64,000 nucleotides of DNA, from NCBI RefSeq assembly GCF_017908035.1, contig NZ_JAEQMU010000001.1, forward strand, positions 1,736,001 through 1,800,000, read 5' to 3'. Source of the DNA: Sphingobacterium tabacisoli. Lineage in GTDB: Bacteria > Bacteroidota > Bacteroidia > Sphingobacteriales > Sphingobacteriaceae. A model generated the notes under the pieces. That model did not search any database, was not told the origin of the DNA, and saw only the letters and a list, made by a program, of their open reading frames with translations. Shown piece after piece: positions 42,111 to 50,838 of this stretch. The translations under genes were made by a program, and so were the position numbers. Numbering within the stretch: the stretch's first letter is position 1; each line of letters starts with the position of its first letter.

Positions 42111-42435
42111 TTTGGTGTAGCTGTTCGTACAAATCAATGACTTTCTTTTGCAAGTCAATAACTTCAATCTCTCGGAGTTGCAGCTTCCGTCCCAATTCAT
42201 TCATCTCGTCCATCCTGTCCTTATCATCATCTGTATCTGAAGTAGACAACAATTGAACCAGTGACAGACCAAATAATTTAGAAATCTGGTTTAAACGAGA
42301 CAAGTTCACATCTGTTATACCAGTTTCAATTTTCGAAAAAGCAGGAATGGATATATCCAATCGCTTTGCAACATCCTCTTGGCTCCAGCCCTTTTGATGT
42401 CTTAATAATCTAATCTTTTTTCCTAAAGCATTCAT
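42106..42435 (-). CDS. XRE-family helix-turn-helix regulator with coiled-coil tail
   Basis: A 109-residue protein. The Cro/C1-type HTH spans about residues 5-62 (W-S-Q-E-D-V-A-K-R-L-D-I-S-I-P-A-F-S-K-I-E). The C-terminal 40 residues are rich in Leu, Glu and Lys with heptad spacing and probably form a dimerising coiled coil. A TAnnTTTG promoter and a palindrome overlapping the predicted start point lie directly upstream, so it probably represses its own gene. It lies downstream of mpl on the same strand but with its own promoter. Targets elsewhere are unknown. Confidence 0.85.
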   Translation of the reverse strand: MNALGKKIRLLRHQKGWSQEDVAKRLDISIPAFSKIETGITDVNLSRLNQISKLFGLSLVQLLSTSDTDDDKDRMDEMNELGRKLQLREIEVIDLQKKVIDLYEQLHQK

Positions 42436-42437
42436 TT

Positions 42438-42457
42438 GGTAAATGTTATGTTTTACC
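42438..42457. promoter_or_regulatory. Probable operator for the XRE regulator
   Basis: GGTAAA-N8-TTTACC is a perfect 6-base inverted repeat, starting three bases upstream of the ATG and ending two bases from the -7 element. It covers the predicted transcription start near 42454. Confidence 0.45.
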
Positions 42458-42458
42458 T

Positions 42459-42466
42459 CAAAAGTA
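42459..42466 (-). promoter_or_regulatory. -7 element of the XRE gene promoter
   Basis: The minus strand reads TACTTTTG, a TAnnTTTG match 24 bases before the ATG at 42435. Confidence 0.5.
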
Positions 42467-42505
42467 AAAATAAATTGTTAAAATAAAAAGAAAATCAAAA
42501 ACAGT

Positions 42506-43879
42506 TTAGTCTATTTTCGTTAAAAATTTGTCCGCAAACTTTAGCATATTAATACCACTATAATTACTAGAACTCATAAACAACATATTATAACCCTGAC
42601 TATCAAATACTTCTAAAAAACCATACAAATCAACAGGTTCCGTGATTACCAATAAATTGGGGTGATTAAACACCTTCACAATTTTATCAACAATATTATC
42701 TAAAACTACATTTTTTTCTTTTATACTACTCTTATTGATGAAAACAATAGAAGTATCCGATTCTAGCATGCTACTATCATACTGCTCTAACTTTCCTCCC
42801 TCGATAACATCATAAGGATTCAACTCTATAATAGTCAACAATTTAAAAGAAGAGAACTGTTCTTTAATAGCATGTATACTAGATTTCAACTTAGTAGGCG
42901 TATGGGCAAAATCCTGGTAGACCACACTTCCTTCTGCACTAGCAACAAACTCAAGGTAACGAATCGAACTCTTAAAGTCCTTTATCGCTTCATAAAACTC
43001 ATCTCTCTTTATACCCAACCACTCACAAACGGTATATGCTCCGGCGATATTCGATAGATTTTGTTTACCTATGATTTGCAAAGGAATCTCCTCTTCTCCG
43101 ACCTGAAGGTAAGTCACCCCTTTATTAATCGTATAGTTCGGTACCCGATAACCATGTCGATTGATCTTACAATCCTTAGTTTCCCCCACTATCTTTACCA
43201 CATTATTATCCTCCTTATTATAGATTAATGTACCTTTCGGGACAATCGTATCAATAAAAGTCTCAAATTGGTGAAGATATTCCTCTTCGGTCATCAGCAT
43301 TTTAAAATTATCCCATTGGATGTTACTTATCAGCGCAATATTAGGGTGATAATAGTGAAATTTAGAATGTAGATCAATAGAGGAAGCATAGAACTCATCG
43401 CCCTCAATAAGCATTATAGGGGCACTAGACGTCAATTTGATCAAAGAATCAAACCCTTCCAACTTGGCCCCCACAAGATAGTCAAAGTCCCGATTAAGAT
43501 ACTTTAACACATGCATAACCATACTCGTAATAGTAGTCTTGCCATACGTACCGGCAATCACTACCCGAGTCTTGTCGATACTATGCTCATATACAAACTC
43601 CGGAAATGAATAAATCTTAACACCTAACTCTTGTGCCTTTGCCAATTCAACATTGTCTGCTGAAGCATGTTTACCCAAAATCACGGCATCAATATCAGAG
43701 GTAATCCGGTCTCCATCCCAACCAATTTTTGTAGGCAATAAACCAGCCTCTTGAAGTCGAGATTTGGACGGTTCCACAATCTGATCATCAGAACCAGTCA
43801 CCTGATGTCCTAACTTAGCTAAACTAATAGCCAAATTATGCATCACACTACCTCCAATAGCTATAAAATGTATCCGCAT
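42506..43879 (-). CDS. mpl: UDP-N-acetylmuramate:L-alanyl-gamma-D-glutamyl-meso-diaminopimelate ligase (Mpl-like)
   Basis: A 457-residue Mur-ligase family protein. The N-terminal Rossmann-like domain starts I-H-F-I-A-I-G-G-S-V-M-H, the Mpl form. The ATP loop is G-T-Y-G-K-T-T-I-T (about residues 109-117) and E-G-D-E-F-Y follows near residue 160. Mpl recycles cell-wall tripeptide by joining it to UDP-MurNAc in the cytosol. It is close in length to E. coli Mpl (457). It starts two bases after prmA and belongs to the GlmU-like/tpiA/prmA/mpl run. Confidence 0.9.
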   Translation of the reverse strand: MRIHFIAIGGSVMHNLAISLAKLGHQVTGSDDQIVEPSKSRLQEAGLLPTKIGWDGDRITSDIDAVILGKHASADNVELAKAQELGVKIYSFPEFVYEHSIDKTRVVIAGTYGKTTITSMVMHVLKYLNRDFDYLVGAKLEGFDSLIKLTSSAPIMLIEGDEFYASSIDLHSKFHYYHPNIALISNIQWDNFKMLMTEEEYLHQFETFIDTIVPKGTLIYNKEDNNVVKIVGETKDCKINRHGYRVPNYTINKGVTYLQVGEEEIPLQIIGKQNLSNIAGAYTVCEWLGIKRDEFYEAIKDFKSSIRYLEFVASAEGSVVYQDFAHTPTKLKSSIHAIKEQFSSFKLLTIIELNPYDVIEGGKLEQYDSSMLESDTSIVFINKSSIKEKNVVLDNIVDKIVKVFNHPNLLVITEPVDLYGFLEVFDSQGYNMLFMSSSNYSGINMLKFADKFLTKID

Positions 43880-43881
43880 GA

Positions 43882-44721
43882 TTATCCTTTAACAAACTTG
43901 GCCGCGCACCAACTATCCATTGATTTCATCTCTTGAAAAGAAAAGCCGATAGCATCACATTTATCCTTTAAGATGTTGAGGTCGTCTCCCTCATAAAAAC
44001 CGCTTAGGTACAACTGCCCTCCCATTTCCAAAACACTCGCATAAGTATCCAATTGGTCTAACAAAATATTCCTATTAATGTTTGCTAATATCACATCGTA
44101 CTTTTCACCTACAATAACATCCTTAGAACCTAAGCGACTTTCTAAATTTGTGATATTGTTGAGTTGCTTATTCTCTTCTACACTGTCTACACAAATAGAA
44201 TCATAGTCGACCGCTACCAAAGAAGCAGCCCCACGCTTGGTAGCCAGAATAGCCAAAATACCAGTACCACAGCCCATATCCAATACTCGTTTGCCTTCAA
44301 AATCATTGGCCAAAACAAAAGAAAGCATCATCGAAGTAGTTTGATGATGCCCTGTACCAAAAGACATCTTAGGATCAATGACAATCTCGTAATCGTAAGC
44401 AGGCTTAGCCTCATGAAAAGTAGCCCGCACATAACAAGCATCATCAACCAAAATTGGATTAAAATCACTTTCCCAAAGGGTATTCCAATTTTGCTCTTCG
44501 ATGTCGTTTACCGTGTAATCCAGCTGATAATCCGATACCTGTGCCAACAGCAAAGTCTCTAGCGCTTGGATATCCAAATTCGAACTCGGAATATAGCCTA
44601 CAAAACCATCTTCGTTATCCTCAAAGGTATCAAAACCAATATCTCCAAGCTCTGCAATAAGCAAATCTTTCTGCCACTCCTCAATGTCGGCACTTACAAA
44701 ATTAACAGCTGTATATTTCAT
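43882..44721 (-). CDS. prmA: Ribosomal protein L11 methyltransferase
   Basis: A 279-residue SAM-dependent methyltransferase that trimethylates L11. It has an N-terminal substrate-recognition domain (about residues 1-95), then D-P-K-M-S-F-G-T-G-H-H-Q-T-T, which is diagnostic for PrmA. The SAM loop V-L-D-M-G-C-G-T-G-I-L-A and the catalytic-site L-A-N-I-N-R follow. It starts five bases after the tpiA stop and precedes mpl by two bases. Confidence 0.95.
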   Translation of the reverse strand: MKYTAVNFVSADIEEWQKDLLIAELGDIGFDTFEDNEDGFVGYIPSSNLDIQALETLLLAQVSDYQLDYTVNDIEEQNWNTLWESDFNPILVDDACYVRATFHEAKPAYDYEIVIDPKMSFGTGHHQTTSMMLSFVLANDFEGKRVLDMGCGTGILAILATKRGAASLVAVDYDSICVDSVEENKQLNNITNLESRLGSKDVIVGEKYDVILANINRNILLDQLDTYASVLEMGGQLYLSGFYEGDDLNILKDKCDAIGFSFQEMKSMDSWCAAKFVKG

Positions 44722-44725
44722 TATT

Positions 44726-45490
44726 TTAGTTAAATACTTTCACAATTTCCAAGAAATCTCTCGACTTCAAAGAAGCACCTCCAATCAATCCTCCATCAAT
44801 ATCCTTTTGAGCAAATAAAGTAGATGCATTAGAAGGATTTGCACTTCCCCCATAAAGAATAGTAGTCGCATCCGCAACCTCGGCACCATACTGTTGTGCA
44901 ATAGTCTCACGAATAAAAGCATGCACCTCCTGCGCCTGCTCTGGCGAAGCAGTCAATCCTGTTCCAATAGCCCAAACGGGTTCATAAGCAAGAACAACAG
45001 ATGCAAAGTCGTCTTGACCTAAATGGAAAACGCCAGCTTCCAACTGCGTTTTTATAACATCAAAGAAACGACCGGATTCACGCTCCTCCTTTGTCTCCCC
45101 AATACAAAAAATAGGCTTCAAGCCATGTTTCAATGCAGCATTCAACTTCTCAGCAAGAAGAGCATCTGTCTCCCCAAAATAAGCTCTACGCTCCGAATGT
45201 CCTAAGATAACATATTGAGCACCTACGGATTTAACCTGAGAAGCTGAAACTTCACCCGTATAAGCACCTGACTCCGCTTGGTGAATATTCTGAGCACCAA
45301 TATGCACATTAGGGACTGAGGCACCTAATTTAGCAATAGAAGAAAGATGGATAAATGGGCTGCAAACCACAACCTCTTGATTACCGATTACCTCATCCTT
45401 AACCATATTCACAATCTCCGAAAAAAGGCTAACCCCTTCTTCGTAACCAAGATTCATTTTCCAATTTCCTGCTACAATGTTTTTACGCAT
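44726..45490 (-). CDS. tpiA: Triosephosphate isomerase
   Basis: A 254-residue TIM-barrel enzyme interconverting glyceraldehyde-3-phosphate and dihydroxyacetone phosphate in glycolysis. The catalytic set is visible: Lys in G-N-W-K-M-N (residue 11), His in L-G-H-S-E-R-R (about 98), Glu in A-Y-E-P-V-W-A-I-G-T-G (about 170), and the phosphate loop Y-G-G-S. It follows the GlmU-like gene after 28 bases. Confidence 0.98.
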   Translation of the reverse strand: MRKNIVAGNWKMNLGYEEGVSLFSEIVNMVKDEVIGNQEVVVCSPFIHLSSIAKLGASVPNVHIGAQNIHQAESGAYTGEVSASQVKSVGAQYVILGHSERRAYFGETDALLAEKLNAALKHGLKPIFCIGETKEERESGRFFDVIKTQLEAGVFHLGQDDFASVVLAYEPVWAIGTGLTASPEQAQEVHAFIRETIAQQYGAEVADATTILYGGSANPSNASTLFAQKDIDGGLIGGASLKSRDFLEIVKVFN

Positions 45491-45518
45491 GATAATATAT
45501 GTTTAGTGTTGATTAATT

Positions 45519-46709
45519 TTAATTATATCTTATACCGCTCTTATAAATAAAAGAAAAAATACGTTCATCCTCTTCCTGAAATAACTCTTGCTTCAATACT
45601 GATTTACGTCGCATCATGGCAATAAATTCCTCAAAAATATAGGAACTTTTCGCCTCATCCGTCAGCCAACTAAAATCCTCCACAAATTTGGGAATAAAAT
45701 TCGACATTGCAATCTGACAGCCCACTCCAATCACTGTTCCTGTATTAATTTTTGAATTAATTCCCAACATCACCTGATCCCCCATTATCACACCACATTT
45801 TTGCATTCCCGTATCGCGCATTTCCCTTGTAGAGTAATCATAAAGGCGCACATCCTTCCAATCATTACGCAGATTAGAGTTACTACTACCTGCACCGATA
45901 TTACACCCCTCTCCCAGCACAGCACATCCAAGATACCCGAGATGCCCTTTAGCAGAATTACCCCAAATAACCGTATTATTGATTTCGCCACACACAGTAC
46001 TATACGGTCCAATGCTGACATTTGGGTAAAGCACTGTTCCACTCTTGACCCGACAGCCCGAGCCGATACAAACAGGTCCATACACCACCACTCCTGCCTC
46101 CAATACAGCATCTGGTCCGATATAAATAGGGCCTTTACTCGAGTCGAGCACACAATCCCCCATCATCACTGATTCCGCTATGTAAAATTCTGAACCGACA
46201 AAAGAACGACCAGGGTGATCCGATGCTGTGGAAACAGCGCAACCGACATAAGATAGATCAAAAACAATTTGCTCCGCATTACGCAGGTAAATATCCTCAG
46301 GATATTCCAACCTTCGATGTTCATGAACAGAGACCACAGCCAAAGCTTCGTTCAATCCTCCCCTACCAAAATCATCCAACTTAGATAAACGTACAGCAAT
46401 CCAATCCCCTGTGGCCGAGATCAGCTTTTGTCCAACTTCAAGCAAGCCAAGCTCATGAATCAACTCCTTATTCGGCAAAACAGCCCCATCAATAAGCAGA
46501 ACATCCTTATCCTCACAAACTGAAACCGGAAATTTTTCACGCAAATAGTCCTTTGTCAGATAAGAGACCCCCACATTAAAGATCTGTCGCCATTTCTCTT
46601 CCAAAGTAAGTATACCTACACGTAGATTACCCGCAGGACGTGTCGAAGTAAGTGGCATCAATCGCTCTCGAGAAGAGCAATCATCAAATAATAAGATCGA
46701 AAAAGACAT
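45519..46709 (-). CDS. GlmU-like putative sugar nucleotidyltransferase with beta-helix
   Basis: About 396 residues from the ATG at 46709; upstream in-frame codons to 46742 fall inside the rpmE2 terminator. The first 190 residues resemble a degenerate nucleotidyltransferase domain (S-T-R-P-A-G-N-L-R-V-G near residue 25, in place of the usual G-x-G-T-R-M). Then follow hexapeptide repeats (I-Y-I-G-P-D-A-V-L-E-A-G-V-V-V-Y-G-P) to about 330, and a helical tail. This architecture is common in Bacteroidota as a 'GlmU family protein'. It probably acts on a nucleotide sugar, but the degenerate N-domain leaves the activity open. Confidence 0.8.
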   Translation of the reverse strand: MSFSILLFDDCSSRERLMPLTSTRPAGNLRVGILTLEEKWRQIFNVGVSYLTKDYLREKFPVSVCEDKDVLLIDGAVLPNKELIHELGLLEVGQKLISATGDWIAVRLSKLDDFGRGGLNEALAVVSVHEHRRLEYPEDIYLRNAEQIVFDLSYVGCAVSTASDHPGRSFVGSEFYIAESVMMGDCVLDSSKGPIYIGPDAVLEAGVVVYGPVCIGSGCRVKSGTVLYPNVSIGPYSTVCGEINNTVIWGNSAKGHLGYLGCAVLGEGCNIGAGSSNSNLRNDWKDVRLYDYSTREMRDTGMQKCGVIMGDQVMLGINSKINTGTVIGVGCQIAMSNFIPKFVEDFSWLTDEAKSSYIFEEFIAMMRRKSVLKQELFQEEDERIFSFIYKSGIRYN

Positions 46710-46722
46710 AGCTCTAAAATAC

Positions 46723-46752
46723 AAAAAATCCCGATAATGCACTTATCGGGAT
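46723..46752 (-). terminator. Terminator of rpmE2
   Basis: On the minus strand ATCCCGATAA (46752-46743) pairs perfectly with TTATCGGGAT (46737-46728) around a 5-base loop and is followed by a T-run. It lies between rpmE2 and the GlmU-like gene, whose start codon is 14 bases further on. Confidence 0.85.
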
Positions 46753-46777
46753 CCTGAACCATAATAAAATATGGTAA

Positions 46778-47026
46778 TTATTTCTTGTTATAACGAGTAC
46801 GGAATTTATCGATACGTCCTGCTGTATCAACCAATTTCATCTTACCAGTATAGAAAGGGTGCGATGTATGAGAAATCTCCAATTTAACCAATGGATACTC
46901 ATTACCATCTTCCCAAGTGATTGTTTCTTTAGTATCTACACATGATTTAGTTACAAAAGAATAGTCATTTGACATGTCTTTAAAAACAACTAATCTGTAG
47001 TTTGATGGATGCAAATCTTTTTTCAT
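46778..47026 (-). CDS. rpmE2: 50S ribosomal protein L31 type B
   Basis: An 82-residue L31 starting [10 protein letters not shown], with F-Y-T-G-K near residue 58 and R-I-D-K-F-R-T-R-Y at the end. The zinc-binding C-x-x-C pairs of type A are absent, so this is the zinc-independent (C-minus) form. In many bacteria the C-minus form replaces the zinc form when zinc is scarce; here it may be the only copy. It has a complete promoter and terminator and is monocistronic. Confidence 0.97.
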   Translation of the reverse strand: MKKDLHPSNYRLVVFKDMSNDYSFVTKSCVDTKETITWEDGNEYPLVKLEISHTSHPFYTGKMKLVDTAGRIDKFRTRYNKK

Positions 47027-47067
47027 TTTATCTTATGATTACTACTATATATTCAACAATTGAGGTG

Positions 47068-47099
47068 CAAAGATAATCTATTTAACATCAAAATGCAAA
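47068..47099 (-). promoter_or_regulatory. Complete rpmE2 promoter
   Basis: Minus-strand TTTG (47099-47096), 20 bases, then TATCTTTG (47075-47068): a full -33/-7 pair with correct spacing, followed by CACC. The leader is about 37 bases. Confidence 0.75.
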
Positions 47100-47224
47100 A
47101 TATTATTTATCCACACCCTATTAATTATTCACCTATTAATGAGGTGAACCCTTAATAAGGGACAAAAGTAACAATATTTTAAAATATAAGAACATTATTA
47201 AATCTTTTTTATCCACGTTTTTGC

Positions 47225-47232
47225 TATTTTTG
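47225..47232 (+). promoter_or_regulatory. -7 element of the lysS promoter
   Basis: TATTTTTG matches TAnnTTTG. The start should be near 47237, giving a leader of about 96 bases that contains the hairpin at 47247-47281. Confidence 0.5.
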
Positions 47233-47246
47233 CTCTTTAAATAGAA

Positions 47247-47281
47247 TCAACCGTACATGAAGTAATATTACGTACGATTGA
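47247..47281 (+). promoter_or_regulatory. Terminator-like hairpin in the lysS leader
   Basis: TCAACCGTAC (47247-47256) pairs with GTACGATTGA (47272-47281) with one mismatch, and a T-rich stretch (CTTCTTTTT) follows. The loop contains the palindrome GTAATATTAC, which could form an alternative hairpin. The layout would allow attenuation; no T-box or lysine riboswitch was recognised. Confidence 0.35.
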
Positions 47282-47332
47282 CTTCTTTTTGGGCCAAACA
47301 GGTCATATATATTTTCTTCAAAAAAACAACAA

Positions 47333-49039
47333 ATGAGTATTGCATTATCCGAACAGGAATTACAGCGTAGACAAAATCTACAAGGCATTATTGACTTAGG
47401 CATTAACCCTTTCCCTGCCGATGAATTCAAGGTGAATGTTACTGCTGCTGATATATTGGAAAACTACGAGCGCGATAAGATCAACTATAAGCATATTTTA
47501 ATTGCTGGCCGTATCATGAGCCGTCGCATTATGGGAAATGCATCTTTCATCGAGCTTCAAGACACCACTGGACGCATCCAAGTCTATGTAAAAAGAGATG
47601 ACCTTTGCCCTGGAGAAGACAAATCCTTATACAATACACTATTTAAAAAACTTTTAGACATTGGTGATATCATCGGTATCGAAGGCTTTGTATTCACAAC
47701 ACAAAGTGGTGAAATATCGGTGCACGCAGAAAAACTAACTGTACTTACCAAATCCTTACGTCCACTTCCTGTCGTAAAAGAAGCAGAGGGCAAAACTTTT
47801 GATGCTTTTACAGATCCTGAGCAACGCTACAGGATGCGCTATGTGGATCTGATTGTAAACGCACAGAACAAAGAGACGTTTATCAAAAGAACAAAACTAT
47901 ATATCGCTATGCGTCAATTCTTCAATGACGCCGGTTATATGGAGGTAGAAACACCTGTCTTACAAGCGATCCCTGGCGGAGCGGCGGCAAGACCGTTTAT
48001 CACACATCACAATGCACTAGATATCCCATTGTATCTACGTATAGCTAATGAATTATACCTAAAACGTCTAATTGTTGGTGGATTTGATGGTGTTTATGAG
48101 TTTTCCAAAAACTTCAGAAACGAAGGAATGGACCGCACTCACAATCCGGAATTCACCGTAATGGAAATCTACGTAGCCTACAAAGACTACAATTGGATGA
48201 TGGACTTTACGGAAAGACTTTTAGAGCACTGTGCTCAACAGGTCAATGGTAACACGAAAACCGTATTTGGCGAACACCAGATTGACTTCAAAGCTCCATA
48301 CCCGCGTGTCACAATGACTGATGCTATCAAACAGTTTACAGGTTTTGACATCACCGGAAAAACCGAAGATGAGATCCGTACAGCCGCCAAAGAAATGGGA
48401 ATCGATGTAAACGATACTATGGGCAAAGGCAAATTGATCGACGAAATCTTTGGTGAAAAATGTGAAGGCAACTTCATTCAGCCGACATTCATTACGGACT
48501 ACCCTGTTGAAATGTCTCCGCTCACAAAAAAACACCGCAATAACCCAGAACTAACGGAGCGTTTTGAACTCATGATTTGCGGAAAGGAAGTGGCCAATGC
48601 CTATTCCGAGCTTAACGACCCTATTGATCAACGTGAACGCTTTGAGGAGCAATTACGCCTTTCAGAAAAGGGGGATGACGAAGCGATGTTTATCGATCAG
48701 GATTTCCTTAGGGCATTAGAGTATGGTATGCCTCCTACTTCCGGTCTTGGTATTGGTATGGATAGACTGATCATGTTCCTCACGAACAATGCCTCTATAC
48801 AAGAAGTCCTCTTCTTCCCACAGATGCGCCCGGAGAAAAAAGAAGCAACGATAGAACTAGGCCCTGACGAAAAAGCGGTACTAAACCTACTATCGGAAGA
48901 CCAAAAACCCTTAGGTGAAATCAAAGAGCAATCAGGTCTAAGTGGCAAAAAATGGGATAATGCAACCAAAAGCTTAAGACAAAAAGATCTTATAGATATA
49001 ATCATCGAAGGCGACAATAAATACATCACAAAGAAATAG
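47333..49039 (+). CDS. lysS: Lysyl-tRNA synthetase (class II) with C-terminal extension
   Basis: A 568-residue class II synthetase charging tRNA-Lys. The OB-fold anticodon domain is at about residues 55-160. The catalytic core has motif 1 (M-E-V-E-T-P-V-L-Q), motif 2 (F-R-N-E-G-M-D-R-T-H-N-P-E-F-T) and motif 3 (G-L-G-I-G-M-D-R-L-I-M). After the usual end (F-F-P-Q-M-R-P-E) come about 70 further residues that look like a winged helix (L-G-E-I-K-E-Q-S-G-L-S-G-K-K-W-D-N-A), typical of Bacteroidota LysRS and absent from the E. coli enzyme. A strong terminator follows. Confidence 0.97.
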   Translation: MSIALSEQELQRRQNLQGIIDLGINPFPADEFKVNVTAADILENYERDKINYKHILIAGRIMSRRIMGNASFIELQDTTGRIQVYVKRDDLCPGEDKSLYNTLFKKLLDIGDIIGIEGFVFTTQSGEISVHAEKLTVLTKSLRPLPVVKEAEGKTFDAFTDPEQRYRMRYVDLIVNAQNKETFIKRTKLYIAMRQFFNDAGYMEVETPVLQAIPGGAAARPFITHHNALDIPLYLRIANELYLKRLIVGGFDGVYEFSKNFRNEGMDRTHNPEFTVMEIYVAYKDYNWMMDFTERLLEHCAQQVNGNTKTVFGEHQIDFKAPYPRVTMTDAIKQFTGFDITGKTEDEIRTAAKEMGIDVNDTMGKGKLIDEIFGEKCEGNFIQPTFITDYPVEMSPLTKKHRNNPELTERFELMICGKEVANAYSELNDPIDQRERFEEQLRLSEKGDDEAMFIDQDFLRALEYGMPPTSGLGIGMDRLIMFLTNNASIQEVLFFPQMRPEKKEATIELGPDEKAVLNLLSEDQKPLGEIKEQSGLSGKKWDNATKSLRQKDLIDIIIEGDNKYITKK

Positions 49040-49045
49040 ATTAAC

Positions 49046-49082
49046 AAAAGCCGTGCTTTCCATAAAAAAGCACGGCTTTTTA
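49046..49082 (+). terminator. Terminator of lysS
   Basis: AAAAGCCGTGCTTT (49046-49059) pairs with AAAGCACGGCTTTT (49067-49080) around a short loop, followed by T. Confidence 0.88.
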
Positions 49083-49124
49083 ATGGAAAGCTCAACCTTA
49101 AGAAAACCTCAGCAACTACAAGCC

Positions 49125-49691
49125 ATGATAAGACTACTTTTATACAGCCTTTCCACGATTTTTTTCTTTCTATCAGGTTGTAGCACTCCTTTGGAAAAAG
49201 GAGAAACACTACCTTTCTCAGATGCCACCTCAGTTTGGGAAAATCTTTACCTAAAAAACGAACTCAACGGAAAGCGTATTGCATTAAAGGGATTTATCAG
49301 CCTTCAAGAACTCCGAATACGAGGAAATGAACAACACTGCCAATTGGTAGACAAAGAAGGTAATCACCTATCATACCTCATCATAAAGAAGAGCAATAAA
49401 AACTCCTTAAAACTAACCATAAAAGACACCGAAAAAGTAAACAACCTCCAATACATTGATATTGACTACCCCAATAGCTATATACTGGACAACGAAGGAA
49501 AAAAACTCCCACTAAACCAAAATGTATTGGTTTCCTTTGATATAAAGTATAGTAAAAATGCGGAAACAGATTCCTTTGTCGTCTCGGAAGCTACTGAAGA
49601 CGGAGCACATCCTTTCTTTAAAGATTTTTCAAAAAAAGGACAACGATATTATTTCTTTTATGCGGATAACATCCGCATCGACAGCATATAA
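49125..49691 (+). CDS. Uncharacterised lipoprotein
   Basis: About 188 residues from the ATG at 49125, which begins a lipoprotein signal (L-L-L-Y-S-L-S-T-I-F-F-F-L-S-G-C). In-frame starts further left fall in the lysS terminator or leave a long non-signal leader. The mature protein is rich in beta-strand and Lys/Asn/Asp, with no recognised domain; G-K-R-I-A-L-K-G-F-I-S-L resembles an OB-like strand pattern, so a ligand- or metal-binding barrel is conceivable. It sits between lysS and the DUF4397 lipoprotein gene, 135 bases apart. Function unknown. Confidence 0.7.
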   Translation: MIRLLLYSLSTIFFFLSGCSTPLEKGETLPFSDATSVWENLYLKNELNGKRIALKGFISLQELRIRGNEQHCQLVDKEGNHLSYLIIKKSNKNSLKLTIKDTEKVNNLQYIDIDYPNSYILDNEGKKLPLNQNVLVSFDIKYSKNAETDSFVVSEATEDGAHPFFKDFSKKGQRYYFFYADNIRIDSI

Positions 49692-49826
49692 CCCGCATAC
49701 AGTTCCTTCCACTCAATAAAAAATCAAAATAACACCTCTTTCTACTAATAATTTTCATTTTTTTTTCACACCTGTAGCTTTTTCTAAAAAGACACCGTTA
49801 TAACGATATAACAAAGCATAGAAAAG

Positions 49827-50537
49827 ATGAAAACACAAACTATTAAATTATTCTTCATTGCGCTTCTAAGTGTATCCGTCTTAAGTGGATGTCTTAAAGA
49901 TAACGACGACATCAATAATATCCCAAGAGCATCCCTCTATATGGTCAACGCTTACACGCCTAGTCCTTCTATATTCCATATGGCAGATGACAATTACTTA
50001 CAGTATCGACACAACCCATTGGTATATAACAGTTACAGTGCACTACCAGCAAATCTTTATGTGGGAAACCGAAAAATAAAAACTTTTTCCTCTGAAAATA
50101 AAGTTTTAATAGACACAGTATACACCTTCAAGGACCGGTCAGCTTACACCTCCTTTGTATTTGGAACTTCAGAAAAACCGAAACAAATCATTGCGGAAGA
50201 TCAAAGCATAGAGGATCTAGCAAACAAGACAGGTTTACGCTTCTTTCATCTGGCAAACAACACTTCAAAAGTCAACGTATACTTAAACAGTAAAGAAACT
50301 CCTATATACAAAGATAGAGTCGTTGAAGATGTATTGACAGGCGAAAGTCTCAAAAACGCTACTTTTGTAGCACAAAACAGTGGAAAAACAAATATCATCA
50401 TCACGGATGAAAATAACAATACACTGGTCGAACGCTCAGAGAATCTTGAATCGGGAAGATACTACAGTATCATACTAACCGGAGACAAGAATTCTACAAA
50501 AACGCCACTATACCTTGGGGTAGTAAAACAATATTAA
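49827..50537 (+). CDS. DUF4397-domain lipoprotein
   Basis: A 236-residue lipoprotein with signal peptide and lipobox (V-L-S-G-C, Cys22). The mature part holds a DUF4397-like immunoglobulin/beta-sandwich region (R-A-S-L-Y-M-V-N-A-Y ... L-P-A-N-L-Y-V-G-N-R; later L-R-F-F-H-L-A-N-N-T-S-K-V-N-V-Y). Such proteins are common on the surface of Bacteroidota; no enzyme activity is known. It is monocistronic with a strong terminator. The function is unknown. Confidence 0.85.
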   Translation: MKTQTIKLFFIALLSVSVLSGCLKDNDDINNIPRASLYMVNAYTPSPSIFHMADDNYLQYRHNPLVYNSYSALPANLYVGNRKIKTFSSENKVLIDTVYTFKDRSAYTSFVFGTSEKPKQIIAEDQSIEDLANKTGLRFFHLANNTSKVNVYLNSKETPIYKDRVVEDVLTGESLKNATFVAQNSGKTNIIITDENNNTLVERSENLESGRYYSIILTGDKNSTKTPLYLGVVKQY

Positions 50538-50557
50538 AATTCCATTTTAGTTAACAC

Positions 50558-50593
50558 GAGGGGATGTTCAAATTGCACATCCCCTCTTTTTTT
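50558..50593 (+). terminator. Terminator of the DUF4397 gene
   Basis: GAGGGGATGT (50558-50567) pairs perfectly with ACATCCCCTC (50577-50586), followed by seven T. Confidence 0.9.
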
Positions 50594-50774
50594 GAAAATG
50601 TCTGTATTATTGATTCGATTCTATATTCCAAGGGACCGATGAGCTACCGTTCCTCCTCCTCGTCCTCCCATCTATTTTCGATATTATCTAACATTTCCAG
50701 CACGAGGAGCCACCAAAGTCCAAAGCAGTACCCAACCAAGTATAGCAGACCTTACAACATGAACGATAGTACTG

Positions 50775-50818
50775 TTATGTAAGTATTATGTAGGTATTAT
50801 GTAGGGATCATGTAAGCT
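50775..50818. repeat. Four imperfect 11-base tandem repeats
   Basis: Units TTATGTAAGTA, TTATGTAGGTA, TTATGTAGGGA and TCATGTAAGCT follow without gaps. The period of one helical turn would put every unit on the same DNA face. The last units form the left arm of the adjoining hairpin. Confidence 0.75.
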
Positions 50819-50838
50819 ATGAACTTACATGATCCCTA
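50802..50838. repeat. 15-base perfect inverted repeat
   Basis: TAGGGATCATGTAAG (50802-50816) and its exact complement (50824-50838) flank a 7-base loop. A second, overlapping inverted repeat (ATGAACT at 50819 and AGTTCAT at 50845) gives an alternative fold. There is no T-run, so it is not an ordinary terminator. Confidence 0.75.

Larger units (their letters stand above)
47027..47332. other. Divergent spacer between rpmE2 and lysS
   Basis: A 306-base AT-rich region without a gene. It holds the rpmE2 promoter on the left, the lysS -7 element near 47225, and an imperfect leader hairpin at 47247-47281 on the lysS side. Confidence 0.6.

Noticed and set aside
50564..50782. 72-codon plus-strand frame in the gap after the DUF4397 gene
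   Set aside because: It begins inside the terminator hairpin of the preceding gene, is Ser-rich without any domain, and runs into the 11-base repeat array.
50588..50782. CRISPR-like array
   Set aside because: The 11-base units are contiguous without spacers and no cas gene is present.
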